64,000 nucleotides of DNA from Sphingomonas aerophila (GCF_014199305.1 NZ_JACIJK010000005.1:248001-312000), one strand, 5' to 3'. Shown: positions 43,823-53,637, counted from the first letter of the stretch. Notes: a model not told the origin generated them from the sequence alone. A program made the numbers and translations.

Positions 43823-46459
43823 TCAGCGGGGCAGCACTGCCTGCCCGGTAACCTGCAGCTTCGCCTCGCGTCCGGGAGCTGTGGTGCCGGGCTGTCCACC
43901 CCCGACCCACAGGCGATAGCTGCCGGCCTTGACCCGCATGACCCCGTCCGCGTCCGCCAGCGCCAGGTCGCGCGGGTCGAGCTTGAACGTCACCGTCTTT
44001 GCCTCGCCCGGTTGCAGGTGAACGCGCGAATACCCCTTCAGCGAACGGATCGGCGCGCCGTCCCGGCCCGATGCGGAGATATATAGCTGTGCGACCTCAT
44101 CACCGGCGACACGGCCGGTGTTCGTCACCGTGGCCGTGACACTGGTGCCCTGGCCCGCCGCCACGCTGGGCGTCGCCGGCTGCACCGCGCCATAAGCGAA
44201 GCTGGTGTAGCTCAGCCCATGACCGAACGGATATTCCGCCTTGCCGGTGAAGTAGCGATAGGTGCGGTTGTTCATCGAATAATCGGTGAACGCCGGCAGC
44301 TGGTCGGTGGAGGCGTAAAAGGTCACCGGCAGGCGGCCACTCGGGTTGACCTTGCCCGCCAGCACTTCCGCGATCGCCTGGCCGCCCGCTTCACCGGGGT
44401 ACCATGCCTCCAGCACCGCGCGCGCGGAGCGGCCGGCCTGGCCCAGCGCCACGGCCGAACCGCTTTGCAGCACGATCACCAGCGGCTTGCCCGTCGCCGC
44501 CAGGTCGTCCAGCAGCTTCAGCTGTGACGCGGGCAGCGCGATGCTGGTCCGGTCACCGCCGTCGAAGCCGGGGATCTGAAGCGGCATTTCTTCACCTTCC
44601 AGCCAGGCGTTGAGCCCGACAAACGCGACCACCACGTCTGCGCCGCGGGCCTGGCGCACCGCTTCTGCGCGCAGGGCGTCGGCCGGCGGGCGCCAGGAGA
44701 AGGTCACGTCGCCCGCGCCACTCGCGTTGTTGGCGAGTTCCAGGGTGAACGCACGCGGGCGGGTGTCGGTGAAGCGGACCTGCAACGGCGCCGGCTTCTC
44801 GCCGCTCTTGCAGTTGATGGCGACGCGCTGTTCGGGCGCGCCCTCGATCCGGATCAGGTAGCTGCCGCCGCCATTGCCGATGTCGCACCCGCGCCGGGTT
44901 TCCAGCTCGAACTGGTAGTCGCCGGGCGCGGGCACGGCCAGCTGGCCCGTCCAGCGCACGCCGAACCCGCCGCGACCGACACCGGGTGCCGGCGCGATCT
45001 GCGCCCAGTTGACGTCGATCTCCTTGGCCCGGGCCGTTGTTGCCGGCGCGCCGGTCAGGGTGGTGTTGTTGAAATACTGAACGGTGAGCCCGCCCGGGAA
45101 GGCGGTCCGCGGCACCGCGACCGGCAGTTCCGCCGTCAGCTGAGCACCCTGGGCGTAGCTGACGCGGTTGGCGCCGAACACCTGCTCCATCCCGTCGAGC
45201 GGCAGCACATGGCCGATCGGCGTGCCGTTGTAATTGCCTTCCAGCCCGATCAGCGAAGTCGCGGTCGGCCCCACCACCGCGATCTTCTGCGCCTGCTTCA
45301 CAAGCGGCAGGGCGCCGTCATTCTTCAGCAGCACGATCGACTCACGCGCCGCGCGCAGGGCCAGCGCGCGGTGTTCGGCCGAATGGTTCTGGTCGATGCC
45401 GATGCTGGAAAAGGGCACCTGGGCCGCGGGATCGAACATGCCGAGCCGCATGCGGGCGGTGAACAAGCGCACCAGCGCCTGGTCCATGTCGGCTTCGCGC
45501 AGGTATCCGGCCTTCACCGCCTTGGGCAGGTCGAGCATTTCGTCCTTGAAGTCGCACCCGGTGTCGGTCCCCGCCTTCACCGCCAGCGCCGCGCCTTGCG
45601 GGTTGGTGGGCGTGTTCTTGTGGCCGGTCGTGATGTCGTCGATCGCGCCGCAATCGGATGTGACGAAGCCCTTGAAACCCCAATCCCCGCGCAGCGTCTT
45701 TTGCAACAGGTCCGAGTTGGCGCAGGCCGCCTTGGTGTCGACGGCATTATAGGCGCACATCACCGACTCCGCGCGCCCGTCGATCACCGTGCGACGAAAC
45801 GCCGGCAGATAGGTTTCCGCCAGGTCGCGCGGCGTCGGATCGACGTTGAAGCCGTGGCGCAACCGCTCGGGCCCGCTATGCACCGCGAAGTGCTTGGGCG
45901 TTGCGACCGCCTTGTAATAGCGCGGGTCGTCGCCCTGCACGCCGAGCACGAACTGCGTGCCCAGCGTCCCCGTCAGATACGGGTCCTCGCCCAGCGTTTC
46001 CTGCCCCCGTCCCCAGCGCGGGTCGCGGAAGATGTTGATGTTCGGGCTCCAGAAGGTGAGCCCGTAATATCGGGCATAGTTCTTCTCGGCCTGCGCCTGG
46101 TTGTACTTGGCGCGCCCTTCCGTCGCGACGGTCTGCCCTTCGGCGAACAGGAGGTCGCGGTCCCAGGTGGCGGCCATGCCGATCGCCTGCGGAAAGATGG
46201 TCGCCTCGCCTGCGCGGGCGACGCCGTGCAGGGCCTCGTTCCAGTAGTCATAGGGCGGGATCGCCAGGCGCGGGATCGCCGGCGCGGCGTTTTGCATCTG
46301 CGCTGCCTTTTCGTCCAGCGTCATGCGGCGCACCAGATCGGCGGCGCGCACGTCGGGCTTCGCGGCCGGGTCACGATACACCTGTGCGGTGCCGCCATGG
46401 GGCAGGCCTAGCAGCACGGCGCCTGCCGTCATCAAACCGATGCGTCGCTTACGGATCAT
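43823..46459 (-). CDS. Secreted glycoside hydrolase family 3 beta-xylosidase/beta-glucosidase
   Basis: An 878-residue protein with a signal peptide (GLMTAGAVLLGLPHGGTAQ). The GH3 N domain has YDYWNEALHGVARAGEATIF, WSPNINIFRDPRWGRGQETL, KHFAVHSGPERLRHGFN and VTSDCGAID, where Asp is the nucleophile; the SDCGAID form is typical of plant-type beta-xylosidases. A PA14 insertion lies near residues 430-580. The GH3 C domain and a fibronectin-III-like C-terminus follow (VTNTGRVAGDEVAQLY). ATG 46459 has GAGGA 6 bases upstream. It probably removes xylose or glucose from oligosaccharides. Confidence 0.93.
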   Translation of the reverse strand: MIRKRRIGLMTAGAVLLGLPHGGTAQVYRDPAAKPDVRAADLVRRMTLDEKAAQMQNAAPAIPRLAIPPYDYWNEALHGVARAGEATIFPQAIGMAATWDRDLLFAEGQTVATEGRAKYNQAQAEKNYARYYGLTFWSPNINIFRDPRWGRGQETLGEDPYLTGTLGTQFVLGVQGDDPRYYKAVATPKHFAVHSGPERLRHGFNVDPTPRDLAETYLPAFRRTVIDGRAESVMCAYNAVDTKAACANSDLLQKTLRGDWGFKGFVTSDCGAIDDITTGHKNTPTNPQGAALAVKAGTDTGCDFKDEMLDLPKAVKAGYLREADMDQALVRLFTARMRLGMFDPAAQVPFSSIGIDQNHSAEHRALALRAARESIVLLKNDGALPLVKQAQKIAVVGPTATSLIGLEGNYNGTPIGHVLPLDGMEQVFGANRVSYAQGAQLTAELPVAVPRTAFPGGLTVQYFNNTTLTGAPATTARAKEIDVNWAQIAPAPGVGRGGFGVRWTGQLAVPAPGDYQFELETRRGCDIGNGGGSYLIRIEGAPEQRVAINCKSGEKPAPLQVRFTDTRPRAFTLELANNASGAGDVTFSWRPPADALRAEAVRQARGADVVVAFVGLNAWLEGEEMPLQIPGFDGGDRTSIALPASQLKLLDDLAATGKPLVIVLQSGSAVALGQAGRSARAVLEAWYPGEAGGQAIAEVLAGKVNPSGRLPVTFYASTDQLPAFTDYSMNNRTYRYFTGKAEYPFGHGLSYTSFAYGAVQPATPSVAAGQGTSVTATVTNTGRVAGDEVAQLYISASGRDGAPIRSLKGYSRVHLQPGEAKTVTFKLDPRDLALADADGVMRVKAGSYRLWVGGGQPGTTAPGREAKLQVTGQAVLPR

Positions 46460-46623
46460 CAAGCATCCTCTTCCGGAACTGGTCGGCCTTTACTGGCCGT
46501 CGAATATCGCAGCGCCGCGATATACCACCTCCGCCGCGCCTGCCACTACCGGGTCAGGCAAGATGCGACACGGTAACGCTTCGTCACACGAGGTGGGATA
46601 TCGGGCGGAACGGCGACATGGGG

Positions 46624-47043
46624 TCAGCGCCGGTAGGGGTTGCGCATGTCCCCGGCCCAGCCCGCCTTCAGCGGCGCCGCGGCGGACGGGCGCAGGGTCC
46701 GCTGCTTCTGGTCGGCCTTTGGCGTGATAACGGCGCGCGCGCGGGCAGCATCGGGATCGATGGAGGTCGCGAACTTCAGGCCGGCCCAGCCATCGGCCAG
46801 CCACACCACGGTGGCGCCGACCGCCTCCAGTGCCCCCACGGTCACCAGGATGGTTGCGCCGTGGCGAAGCAGGTGAGCCTGGTCGATCCGCATGCCGCCG
46901 GTCGACAGGTCGCGGACGCGATGCGTGGTCACCGCCGCTGCGCCGAACTGCTCCACGGTCGCCTTCAGCAGCACGCTTGCCCGCGGGACGCGCTCGGCGC
47001 GCTCACGGGTGGGCTCTGCGTCGGGAGGAGTTTCGTCGGACAT
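46624..47043 (-). CDS. PilZ-domain protein
   Basis: A 139-residue protein. The PilZ signatures are RVPRAS (RxxR) and DLSTGGMRID (D/N-x-S-x-x-G), the c-di-GMP-binding motifs, around residues 20-55. The C-terminal 40 residues are basic and unstructured. It is a stand-alone PilZ receptor; no diguanylate cyclase or partner is nearby. ATG 47043 is chosen over ATG 47055. Confidence 0.75.
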   Translation of the reverse strand: MSDETPPDAEPTRERAERVPRASVLLKATVEQFGAAAVTTHRVRDLSTGGMRIDQAHLLRHGATILVTVGALEAVGATVVWLADGWAGLKFATSIDPDAARARAVITPKADQKQRTLRPSAAAPLKAGWAGDMRNPYRR

Positions 47044-47115
47044 AGGCGGGTGCACAATCGGTAGGGTTGCACCGCCCTAGGTCGGCCCGGTTAACAGGGC
47101 GTGGCCGCCTGTCGC

Positions 47116-47140
47116 CGCGCACCAGAAAAGAAGGTGCGCG
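47116..47140 (-). terminator. Hairpin after the Gfo/Idh gene
   Basis: CGCGCACC (47116-47123) and GGTGCGCG (47133-47140) form a perfect 8-bp stem directly after the stop codon. The loop reads TTCTTTTCT on the minus strand. No T-run follows, so termination is plausible but not certain. Confidence 0.4.
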
Positions 47141-48331
47141 TCACGCGACCGGCACGGCCACGGCGGGGTCGTGAGCACGCTTGTACTGCCAGTCCACGGT
47201 AACCGTGCGCCCGCCTTCCCTTGTTGATTGCAGGATCGCGGCCATCAGACGCATGTCCTGAAGCCCTTCTTCACCCGGCGAAACCAATGGCACGCGCCCG
47301 CGCACCACATCGCCCATCCAGTCCATCTCGCGCGCGAACTGGTCCACCTCGGCGATCTTTACCTCCCCCTCGTCTGGGCTGCTGAAGATCTCCAGGTGGT
47401 TGCCGTTGTAATAAGCCCCAGGATCGCCGCGCAGCCGCGCCTTGTCGCAGAAAACGTCCCACCGCATCGTGCCGCCGACAGAGAAGCTGGTCGAGCCATT
47501 CGCGATCGCGCCCGACGGAAAGCGGAATTGCCAGGCGACCAGGTCGGGCACCGTCTTGAAGCGCGGATCGCTGCGATCGGTGTGCTCCCATGCCCGCACC
47601 TCGACCGGCTCTTCGTTCAGCAGGTATCGTGCGCCGTTGATGCCATAGATACCCATGTCCGCGAGCGCCCCGCCGCCCGACTTCACCATGTCCAGCCGCC
47701 AGGCATCCGACGGGTCGTTCAGGTCCGACCCTCGCAGCATGTCCGTCACGACCAGCCGGGGCTTGCCATAACGGCCAGAGCGGATGCGGCGCATCGCTTC
47801 CAGGTTCTTGGGCTCGTAATGGCAGCGATAGGCGATCATGAGCTGCCGGTTCGCCGCCTTGCCCGCCGCGATCATCGCCTCCGCGTCGGCCACCGTGGTC
47901 GCCATCGGCTTTTCGCACAGCACGTGCTTGCCCGTCTTGAAGGCACGGATCGTGTATTCCTTGTGCAGGAAATTGGGCAGCACGATGTACACGATGCCGA
48001 CCCGCGGATCGCGCGCGATGCGGTCGAAATCCTCATAGGAATAGATCGCGTCGGCGGGCAGGTTGTTCTCGGCAGCGACACGGCGCGCCTTGTCCGGATG
48101 GCCGCTGACCAGCGCGGCAAGCTTCACGCCCGTCGTCTTGCGCAGCGCCGGGATGATCTGTTCCAGCGACAACTTGCCCAGGCCCACGACGGCGACGCCG
48201 ATGCGCTCGCCTTCGGGCAGCTTGGCCGCGGGCTGCTGAACCGCGGGCTGGGCCGACGCCACGTTGGTGATCAGGGCCGCGGACGTTCCCGCCAGGCCTA
48301 GTTCGATCAGGTCACGACGGGACAGGCTCAT
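47141..48331 (-). CDS. Gfo/Idh/MocA family oxidoreductase with Tat signal
   Basis: A 396-residue protein. The N-terminus SRRDLIELGLAGTSAALI is a Tat signal. The Rossmann motif is IGVAVVGLGKLSLEQI, with KTGKHVLCEKPMATTVADAE (EKP motif) and SGGGALADMGIYGINGARYL in the substrate domain. The form resembles glucose-fructose oxidoreductase of Zymomonas and its periplasmic relatives. ATG 48331 has AAGGA 7 bases upstream. The sugar substrate is not determinable. Confidence 0.9.
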   Translation of the reverse strand: MSLSRRDLIELGLAGTSAALITNVASAQPAVQQPAAKLPEGERIGVAVVGLGKLSLEQIIPALRKTTGVKLAALVSGHPDKARRVAAENNLPADAIYSYEDFDRIARDPRVGIVYIVLPNFLHKEYTIRAFKTGKHVLCEKPMATTVADAEAMIAAGKAANRQLMIAYRCHYEPKNLEAMRRIRSGRYGKPRLVVTDMLRGSDLNDPSDAWRLDMVKSGGGALADMGIYGINGARYLLNEEPVEVRAWEHTDRSDPRFKTVPDLVAWQFRFPSGAIANGSTSFSVGGTMRWDVFCDKARLRGDPGAYYNGNHLEIFSSPDEGEVKIAEVDQFAREMDWMGDVVRGRVPLVSPGEEGLQDMRLMAAILQSTREGGRTVTVDWQYKRAHDPAVAVPVA

Positions 48332-48494
48332 TGGCATTTCCTTCATGGGCCAGCGTGTCGGCCGTGCGCCTGCTTCTAACGTTGCAACAGGCGCTTGTCA
48401 GTTGATCTCGCCACGCGGCGGGTGACAGGGTCGGGCGCGCTGTCTACGCTGCGCCTTGAGCCGCAGGGATAGCGGCGTTCTGAAGGAGAAGCCG

Positions 48495-49424
48495 ATGTCG
48501 CGCTGGAAGATCGCCCTTGCTGCCACTGCCTTTGCTCTGGTGGGCGCGAAGGCGCCACCCGCGGTTCCGGCTGCGCGCCCCGCGATCACGGGCATTTCGC
48601 ACCTCGCCGTGTATGCGCGCGACCTTGCAAAGACGGATCATTTCTACACGCACGTGCTTGGCGCGAAAAAGGGTGTTGATCCGGAGAACGCGGCCGGCGC
48701 CCGCTATTATTTCAGCGCGCAACAGTTCGTGGAGGTCCTGCCCGCCCCCGCGGGCCAAGGACCCAGCATGATGGCGCACGTCGCCTATCTGACGGCGGAT
48801 GCCCCGGGCCTGCGCGCATGGCTGGCAAAGGGGGGCATGGCCGGGCTTGGCCCCGTTCAGCGCGGCGCGGACGGCGAGCAATGGTTCGCCCTTCGCGATC
48901 CAGAGGGCAACGCCGTGCAATTCGTGCAAGCCGCGACAAAGGACACGGCCGCGGTGCCCGGCGCGATCAGCGGGCGCATCATTCATGTCGGATACGCCGT
49001 GCATGACCGGGCGAAGCAGGACAGCTTCTATCGGCGCCTGCTCGGCTTTCGCCCCTATTGGTACGGCGCGTTTCAGCCCGACAAGGTCGACTGGATCTCA
49101 CAGCAAGCGCCGGACGGGCGCGACTGGCTGGAATATATGATGGTCGGGCCAGGCTCCGACGTTCCGCTCGAAAAGGTCGATGCCAATCAGCTTGGCGTGC
49201 TCAATCACCTGTCGCTGGGCGTTCCCAACATGCAGGCGGCGGTCACCACGCTCTACCGGGAGGATCGGCTGAGCCCGCGCCATGACGGCCCGCAGATGGG
49301 CCTCGATGGCAAGTGGCAGGCGAACTTCTATGATCCGGACGGCACCCGGGTCGAGCTGATGGAGTTCCAGCCGGTGATGAAGCCATGCTGTTCGCCGTTC
49401 ACTGCGGATAGTCCCACCAACTGA
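48495..49424 (+). CDS. Exported two-domain VOC (glyoxalase/dioxygenase) protein
   Basis: A 309-residue protein with an N-terminal signal peptide (RWKIALAATAFALVGAKA). Two VOC modules follow: the first from ITGISHLAVYARDLAKTDHF to FALRDPEGNAVQFVQ, the second from RIIHVGYAVHDRAKQDSFY to FYDPDGTRVELMEFQ. Each has the first-strand His and last-strand Glu/Gln metal position. ATG 48495 has AAGGAGAAG upstream. A VOC protein with a signal peptide is unusual; most are cytosolic. Substrate unknown. Confidence 0.85.
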   Translation: MSRWKIALAATAFALVGAKAPPAVPAARPAITGISHLAVYARDLAKTDHFYTHVLGAKKGVDPENAAGARYYFSAQQFVEVLPAPAGQGPSMMAHVAYLTADAPGLRAWLAKGGMAGLGPVQRGADGEQWFALRDPEGNAVQFVQAATKDTAAVPGAISGRIIHVGYAVHDRAKQDSFYRRLLGFRPYWYGAFQPDKVDWISQQAPDGRDWLEYMMVGPGSDVPLEKVDANQLGVLNHLSLGVPNMQAAVTTLYREDRLSPRHDGPQMGLDGKWQANFYDPDGTRVELMEFQPVMKPCCSPFTADSPTN

Positions 49425-49435
49425 CGCGCCACACA

Positions 49436-49473
49436 GAAAGGGCAGGGTTCGCACCCTGCCCTGCCCTTGGTTT
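49436..49473. terminator. Bidirectional terminator between convergent genes
   Basis: GGGCAGGGT (49440-49448) and ACCCTGCCC (49453-49461) form a perfect 9-bp stem with a TCGC loop. On the minus strand TTTCTG follows; on the plus strand GGTTT. It serves the VOC gene and the small secreted protein gene. Confidence 0.7.
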
Positions 49474-49753
49474 AGCGGCAGACCGTCACGCGGTCGTGAT
49501 GCCGGTATTCGACCCAGCAACGCTGGTGGCCACGGCCACGACCCCGGTCCCATCCCACGTGCCGGCCACGATCATGGCCATAGCGGCGATCGTCTCCGCG
49601 ATGGTTCCGGTCGTAACCACGCCCATTGTCGCGATAATCACGGTCATGGTTGCTGTAATTGTCGCGCCCATAACGCTGGGCATCGGCAGTCGCGGTAACA
49701 CCCAGGCTGGCAACGACCAGGCCAGCGGCAGCAAACAAGCGAGCGATCTTCAT
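49472..49753 (-). CDS. Small secreted Arg/His/Tyr-rich protein
   Basis: A 93-residue protein. The signal peptide (KIARLFAAAGLVVASLGVTATADAQ, cleaved about residue 25) is followed by a low-complexity RDN/RYG/HDR-rich region and a Cys-containing end (CWVEYRHHDRVTVCR). ATG 49753 follows AAAGGAGTCGAC, a strong ribosome site. The two C-terminal cysteines could form a disulfide. It may bind metal or polyanions, but this is guesswork. Confidence 0.75.
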   Translation of the reverse strand: MKIARLFAAAGLVVASLGVTATADAQRYGRDNYSNHDRDYRDNGRGYDRNHRGDDRRYGHDRGRHVGWDRGRGRGHQRCWVEYRHHDRVTVCR

Positions 49754-49926
49754 GTCGACTCCTTTCACCCGGGAAGCGGGCATGACGCTTATTTAGGCGG
49801 TGCTGTTATCACGCAGCCTGAACCGACCTGTTATCGCCGGTACATGTTTGACGACGACTTTGTCGCGGTCAGCAGTGTGCCGCCGGGATTGTTGTGGTAG
49901 GTCGTCGCTGACAAGGGAGAGCGGAC

Positions 49927-50877
49927 ATGCGGGCGTTGGGCTGGGCGGCGGCGTTGCTGGTGGGATCGTCGGGCATGGCGGCGACCAAGCCGATGTTGCA
50001 GGTCGCGCCGCCCGCGCCGGCCCCCGCGTTACAGGGGCGGCTTGAGGGCCCGTTTGAACTTCATTCCCGCTTCTATCCCGGCACGGTGCGGCGATACTGG
50101 GTGTACGTGCCCCGGAACTATGATCCGAAGCGGCCGCCAAACCTGCTGTTGTTCCAGGACGGGCAACGCGCCGTTGCTGCACAAGGATCGCTGAAGGTGC
50201 CGGCGGTGCTCGACAGCCTGATCGCGCAGGGCGCCATTCCGGCCACGCTCGGCGTGTTTGTGACGCCGGGCAACCTGTCCGCCCGCTACCCGGACGACCT
50301 CGGGATGGAGAATCCCAATCACCGTCCGCAGGAGTATGACGCGCTGTCGGACGACTATGCCCGCATGACGCTGGACGAATTGCTGCCCGCGGTAGCGCAA
50401 CGGTGGCGGTTCGCGGCGGATCCCAGGCGGCGGGCGATCGGGGGCACATCCAGTGGCGCGATTGCTTCGTGGACGGTGGCGTGGCGGCACCCGGACGCGT
50501 TCGGGAACGTCATCAGCTTTATCGGCAGCTATACCTCGATCGGCCTGAAGCTCGGGCCGGACGGCGCGCCGGTCGCCTATGGCGGGGACACCTATCCCGG
50601 CCTGATCCGCAAAAGCCCGATCCGCCCCATCCGCGTCTTCCTTCAGGACGGAACCCATGATCTCGACAACGAACATGGCAACTGGTTCCTGGCCAACCAG
50701 CAGATGCTGAAAAGCCTGGAATGGGCCAACAGCCATGCCGACGCGGAAAAGGTCGCCGGTCCGCGCTATGACGTGAAACATGCCTGGACTGAAGGCACCC
50801 ATTCGGACGCCGATGGCGGCGCGATCCTGCCCGATGTCCTGCGCTGGATCTGGCGCGATCAACCTGCGCGCAACTGA
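49927..50877 (+). CDS. Exported esterase (Fes/IroE-like alpha/beta hydrolase)
   Basis: A 316-residue protein with a signal peptide (ALGWAAALLVGSSGMAATK). The esterase domain has YWVYVPRNYDPKRPPNLLLF, the nucleophile motif AIGGTSSGAIASW, RVFLQDGTHDLDNEHGNW (acid) and EGTHSDADGG (His). ACAAGGGAGAGCGGAC before the ATG is a good ribosome site. Relatives hydrolyse acyl or siderophore-like esters or feruloyl esters; given the glycanases nearby a feruloyl or acetyl esterase is possible. Confidence 0.85.
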   Translation: MRALGWAAALLVGSSGMAATKPMLQVAPPAPAPALQGRLEGPFELHSRFYPGTVRRYWVYVPRNYDPKRPPNLLLFQDGQRAVAAQGSLKVPAVLDSLIAQGAIPATLGVFVTPGNLSARYPDDLGMENPNHRPQEYDALSDDYARMTLDELLPAVAQRWRFAADPRRRAIGGTSSGAIASWTVAWRHPDAFGNVISFIGSYTSIGLKLGPDGAPVAYGGDTYPGLIRKSPIRPIRVFLQDGTHDLDNEHGNWFLANQQMLKSLEWANSHADAEKVAGPRYDVKHAWTEGTHSDADGGAILPDVLRWIWRDQPARN

Positions 50878-50896
50878 CGCGCCGTTCAGCCGCTCG

Positions 50897-53287
50897 TCAG
50901 CCCTGCCCGGCAGGGGCTGGCGCGGCCTCCGGCGCCCCGAACTCGATCCGCTGCGGGACGGTGCCGACGTCCACCTTCTCCGCCCGAAACCGGCGCAACA
51001 GGTCGGCCAGCACGTTGCTGCGCGCGCCATAGGCGGCGCGGGGCGTCTCCACGTGGCCAAAGCAGTTGAACAACACGCGTCCGTTCGCCAGCCCGTCGAT
51101 GAACACCGCGGGCGCGGGCTGATCCAGGATAGCCGGCTCTGCCGCGAAGCACTCCGCCACGATGGCGAGCACCCGGTCCACGTCCACCCCGATCAGGGTG
51201 GAAAACTCGATCTGGATGCGCCCCAGCGGGTTCGCCAGCGTCTTGTTGAGCACCGTCTTGGTAATCAATTCAGAATTGGGGACGATCAGCGTTGAATGAT
51301 CGGCCAGCTCGATCTCGGTCGACCGCACGCTGATCCGTTTGATGTCGCCCTCGTCCGTGCCGACGCGGACCCAGTCGCCGATCTTCACCGGCCGCTCGGC
51401 GAGCAGGATCAGGCCCGATACGAAGTTTTGTGTGATCGCCTGCAAGCCGAAACCGATGCCAACCGACAGGGCCGACAGCAGCAGCGCGATCCGCTCGACG
51501 CCGATCCCCAGCGACGCCAGCGCCCAGATCACGGCCAGCGCGATCCCGACATAGCGGGCGATCAGGCCGACGGAGTTACGGCCCGACCCGTCGAGATCGG
51601 TCGCGGGCAGGAATCGCCGCTCCAGCCAGCCCATGAAGCCGCGCACCAGTGCAAGGCCCAGGCCCAGCACGATCATCCCCCGCACGATAGCGGCGGGAGA
51701 GATGGTCACGCCACCGACGTCGACGCCCTGGGCCAGCACGCCCAGCCGGCCGAACACCGTACCCACGCCATTGCCCGCGCCAAAGGGCGACAACACCATG
51801 CCCAGCGCCGCCGTCCCGATCAGGACCCGCAGCACCGCGGACAACAGCACGCCGAACTGGTCCACGGTGCTGCCCCGCAGGCCCAGCCCACCGGTCAGGG
51901 CGCGGCCAACCGCGCTGTCACGCGTGAACAGGGTCGTGGCGAGGTCATCCACCGCCGCCATCGCAAGGTACGCGCCCGACCCGAGCACCACGGCCCAGGT
52001 GAGCAGTTGAACCAGGAACAGGCCGAACCCTACAAATCCGACCAGCACTGACAGCACCGCGATCGCCACGACCAGCCAGGCGAGCAGCGCCAGCGCGCCC
52101 AGCCCGGCCCGTCGGGTTTCGCCGTCCACGCCCTCCCCTTGCGCCGCACGGATGCGGCCCAGGGCAAACAGGGTAGCGCCGATCAACAGCGCGTGGAGCA
52201 TCGCCTCGGCGGCCTGCGTCGCAATCCGCGCCGCGCCACTGGCCCCAACCGCGCGGTTGAACGCATCGATCATGATCGTCGCGAAGGCGAGCCCGGCGAG
52301 CAGCAGCGAAAAGGGGCGAAGCCGCTCCGCCGTCGGGTCGGCGATCGGCGCGACACGCCAGGACGGCTGCCGCCGCATCAGCAGCGCGCCCCCGATCGCC
52401 GCGATCATGCCGCTGAACGTAATGGCGATCACCAGCCCATCGAGCAGCCCGCTCCAGCTCGGCGCGAGCAAGCCCGACCAGCGCAGTCCCTGCGCAAAAA
52501 CCAGGCCGGCCAGAAGCGGGGACAGCGTGCCCGTGATGATCCGCCACAGCGAATAACCCGACCGCCGGACGCGATGGCCCGGCGCGCCTTCCACCAGCCA
52601 GCGCTGCCCAAAGCGCTGGGCGGCCGACCGGCCGGGGAACAGGAACATCAGCGCAAGCAGCAGTCCCACCAGCGCCTGCCAGGGAACCCCGCCCCGCCAT
52701 TGCGCCGCGACCTGCCGGGATCCCGTGGACGCGAATTGGGCGATGTGGCGGGTATCGCGGGGCACGGACACCAGCACCGCCCGCCAGAATGCCGGCGACA
52801 GCGGCGACGGCACGCGGGTCGACAGCCTCTGCCCGAACTGCTCCACCTGACTTTGCTCGATCTCGTCAACCAGCTGGGCAGCGGTGATCCCCAGCAGGCG
52901 GCCCCTCTTCACGGCCGAATCGAGTGCGCTGTGCTGGCGGGCCAGGCTTGTGCGCTGGTTGCGGATGTCGGCCGCTTCGGCGTCGGCTGCGGCGCCAAGC
53001 TGGCCGGCGCGCGCGTCCACCAGCGTCAGTTGCTCCTGAAGCTGGCGGGTCACGTCATCGGCCGTCGCCTTCGCCGCCAGGGCCCGGCTCCTGAGCAACT
53101 GGCGCTCCTCCGCATCGACGCGCGCGTCCAGCGCGCGATCCACGGTCGTCAGGTCAGCCTCGGCCTGCCCCAGTTGGCGCGACAGCGTGGCGACGGGCGT
53201 TGCCTGCGCCGCGGCCATCGTCGACCAACCGAGCATCAAGCAGACCAAAGCTGCCCACCACCACCGAACGTGCCGCATCGCCACCAT
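50897..53287 (-). CDS. MscS-type mechanosensitive channel with DUF3772 domain
   Basis: A protein of about 796 residues. Signal peptide WAALVCLMLGWSTMAAAQ, then a periplasmic helical DUF3772 region with coiled coils (residues 30-200), about 9 membrane helices, and the MscS core: LLLSALSVGIGFGLQAITQNF, VSGLILLAERPVKIGDWVRV and STLIVPNSELITKTVLN. It senses membrane tension during osmotic change. The start is ATG 53287 or ATG 53278. Confidence 0.9.
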   Translation of the reverse strand: MVAMRHVRWWWAALVCLMLGWSTMAAAQATPVATLSRQLGQAEADLTTVDRALDARVDAEERQLLRSRALAAKATADDVTRQLQEQLTLVDARAGQLGAAADAEAADIRNQRTSLARQHSALDSAVKRGRLLGITAAQLVDEIEQSQVEQFGQRLSTRVPSPLSPAFWRAVLVSVPRDTRHIAQFASTGSRQVAAQWRGGVPWQALVGLLLALMFLFPGRSAAQRFGQRWLVEGAPGHRVRRSGYSLWRIITGTLSPLLAGLVFAQGLRWSGLLAPSWSGLLDGLVIAITFSGMIAAIGGALLMRRQPSWRVAPIADPTAERLRPFSLLLAGLAFATIMIDAFNRAVGASGAARIATQAAEAMLHALLIGATLFALGRIRAAQGEGVDGETRRAGLGALALLAWLVVAIAVLSVLVGFVGFGLFLVQLLTWAVVLGSGAYLAMAAVDDLATTLFTRDSAVGRALTGGLGLRGSTVDQFGVLLSAVLRVLIGTAALGMVLSPFGAGNGVGTVFGRLGVLAQGVDVGGVTISPAAIVRGMIVLGLGLALVRGFMGWLERRFLPATDLDGSGRNSVGLIARYVGIALAVIWALASLGIGVERIALLLSALSVGIGFGLQAITQNFVSGLILLAERPVKIGDWVRVGTDEGDIKRISVRSTEIELADHSTLIVPNSELITKTVLNKTLANPLGRIQIEFSTLIGVDVDRVLAIVAECFAAEPAILDQPAPAVFIDGLANGRVLFNCFGHVETPRAAYGARSNVLADLLRRFRAEKVDVGTVPQRIEFGAPEAAPAPAGQG

Positions 53288-53420
53288 GGACCGCCCGGTA
53301 GCCAATCTGGGCTCCTGTAGGAAAGTGTTGGATATCGAACGACACAGATGCCGCGCCGTCATCCCGGCCGGCTTGCCCCGACGAACGGAACCGGCCGGCG
53401 GACGTGTGGGTACGGACATC

Positions 53421-53627
53421 ATGAAGATCGCCGCTCCCCTGATCCCCCTTGCGCTGGTCTTTCCGGCAGCGCCGGCCTGGGCGTGCACGCTTTGCCACAG
53501 CCGGACCGCGGAAGAGGTTCGGGCCGCGATCTTCGGGGCCGACTTCCTGGGCAACGTCGCGGCGCTGGCCCTACCCGTGCCCGTGCTGGTCGCCGCCGTT
53601 CTCGCGGCCCGCAAATATCTACTGTGA
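53421..53627 (+). CDS. Small membrane protein with CxxCH motif, unknown function
   Basis: A 68-residue protein. A signal-like segment (IAAPLIPLALVFPAAPAWA) is followed by ACTLCHSRTAEEVRAAIFGA, whose C-T-L-C-H matches a heme c attachment site or a metal site, and then one membrane helix (NVAALALPVPVLVAAVLAARK). It ends 10 bases before the DUF2243 gene. The motif would face the periplasm. No gene name is known to me. Confidence 0.6.
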   Translation: MKIAAPLIPLALVFPAAPAWACTLCHSRTAEEVRAAIFGADFLGNVAALALPVPVLVAAVLAARKYLL

Positions 53628-53637
53628 GGCGAGACTC

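Noticed and set aside
45209..46411. 400-residue plus-strand frame inside the GH3 gene
   Set aside because: Antisense shadow; GH3 motifs on the minus strand are unambiguous.
52139..53320. 393-residue plus-strand frame inside the mechanosensitive channel gene
   Set aside because: Antisense shadow rich in Arg and Pro.
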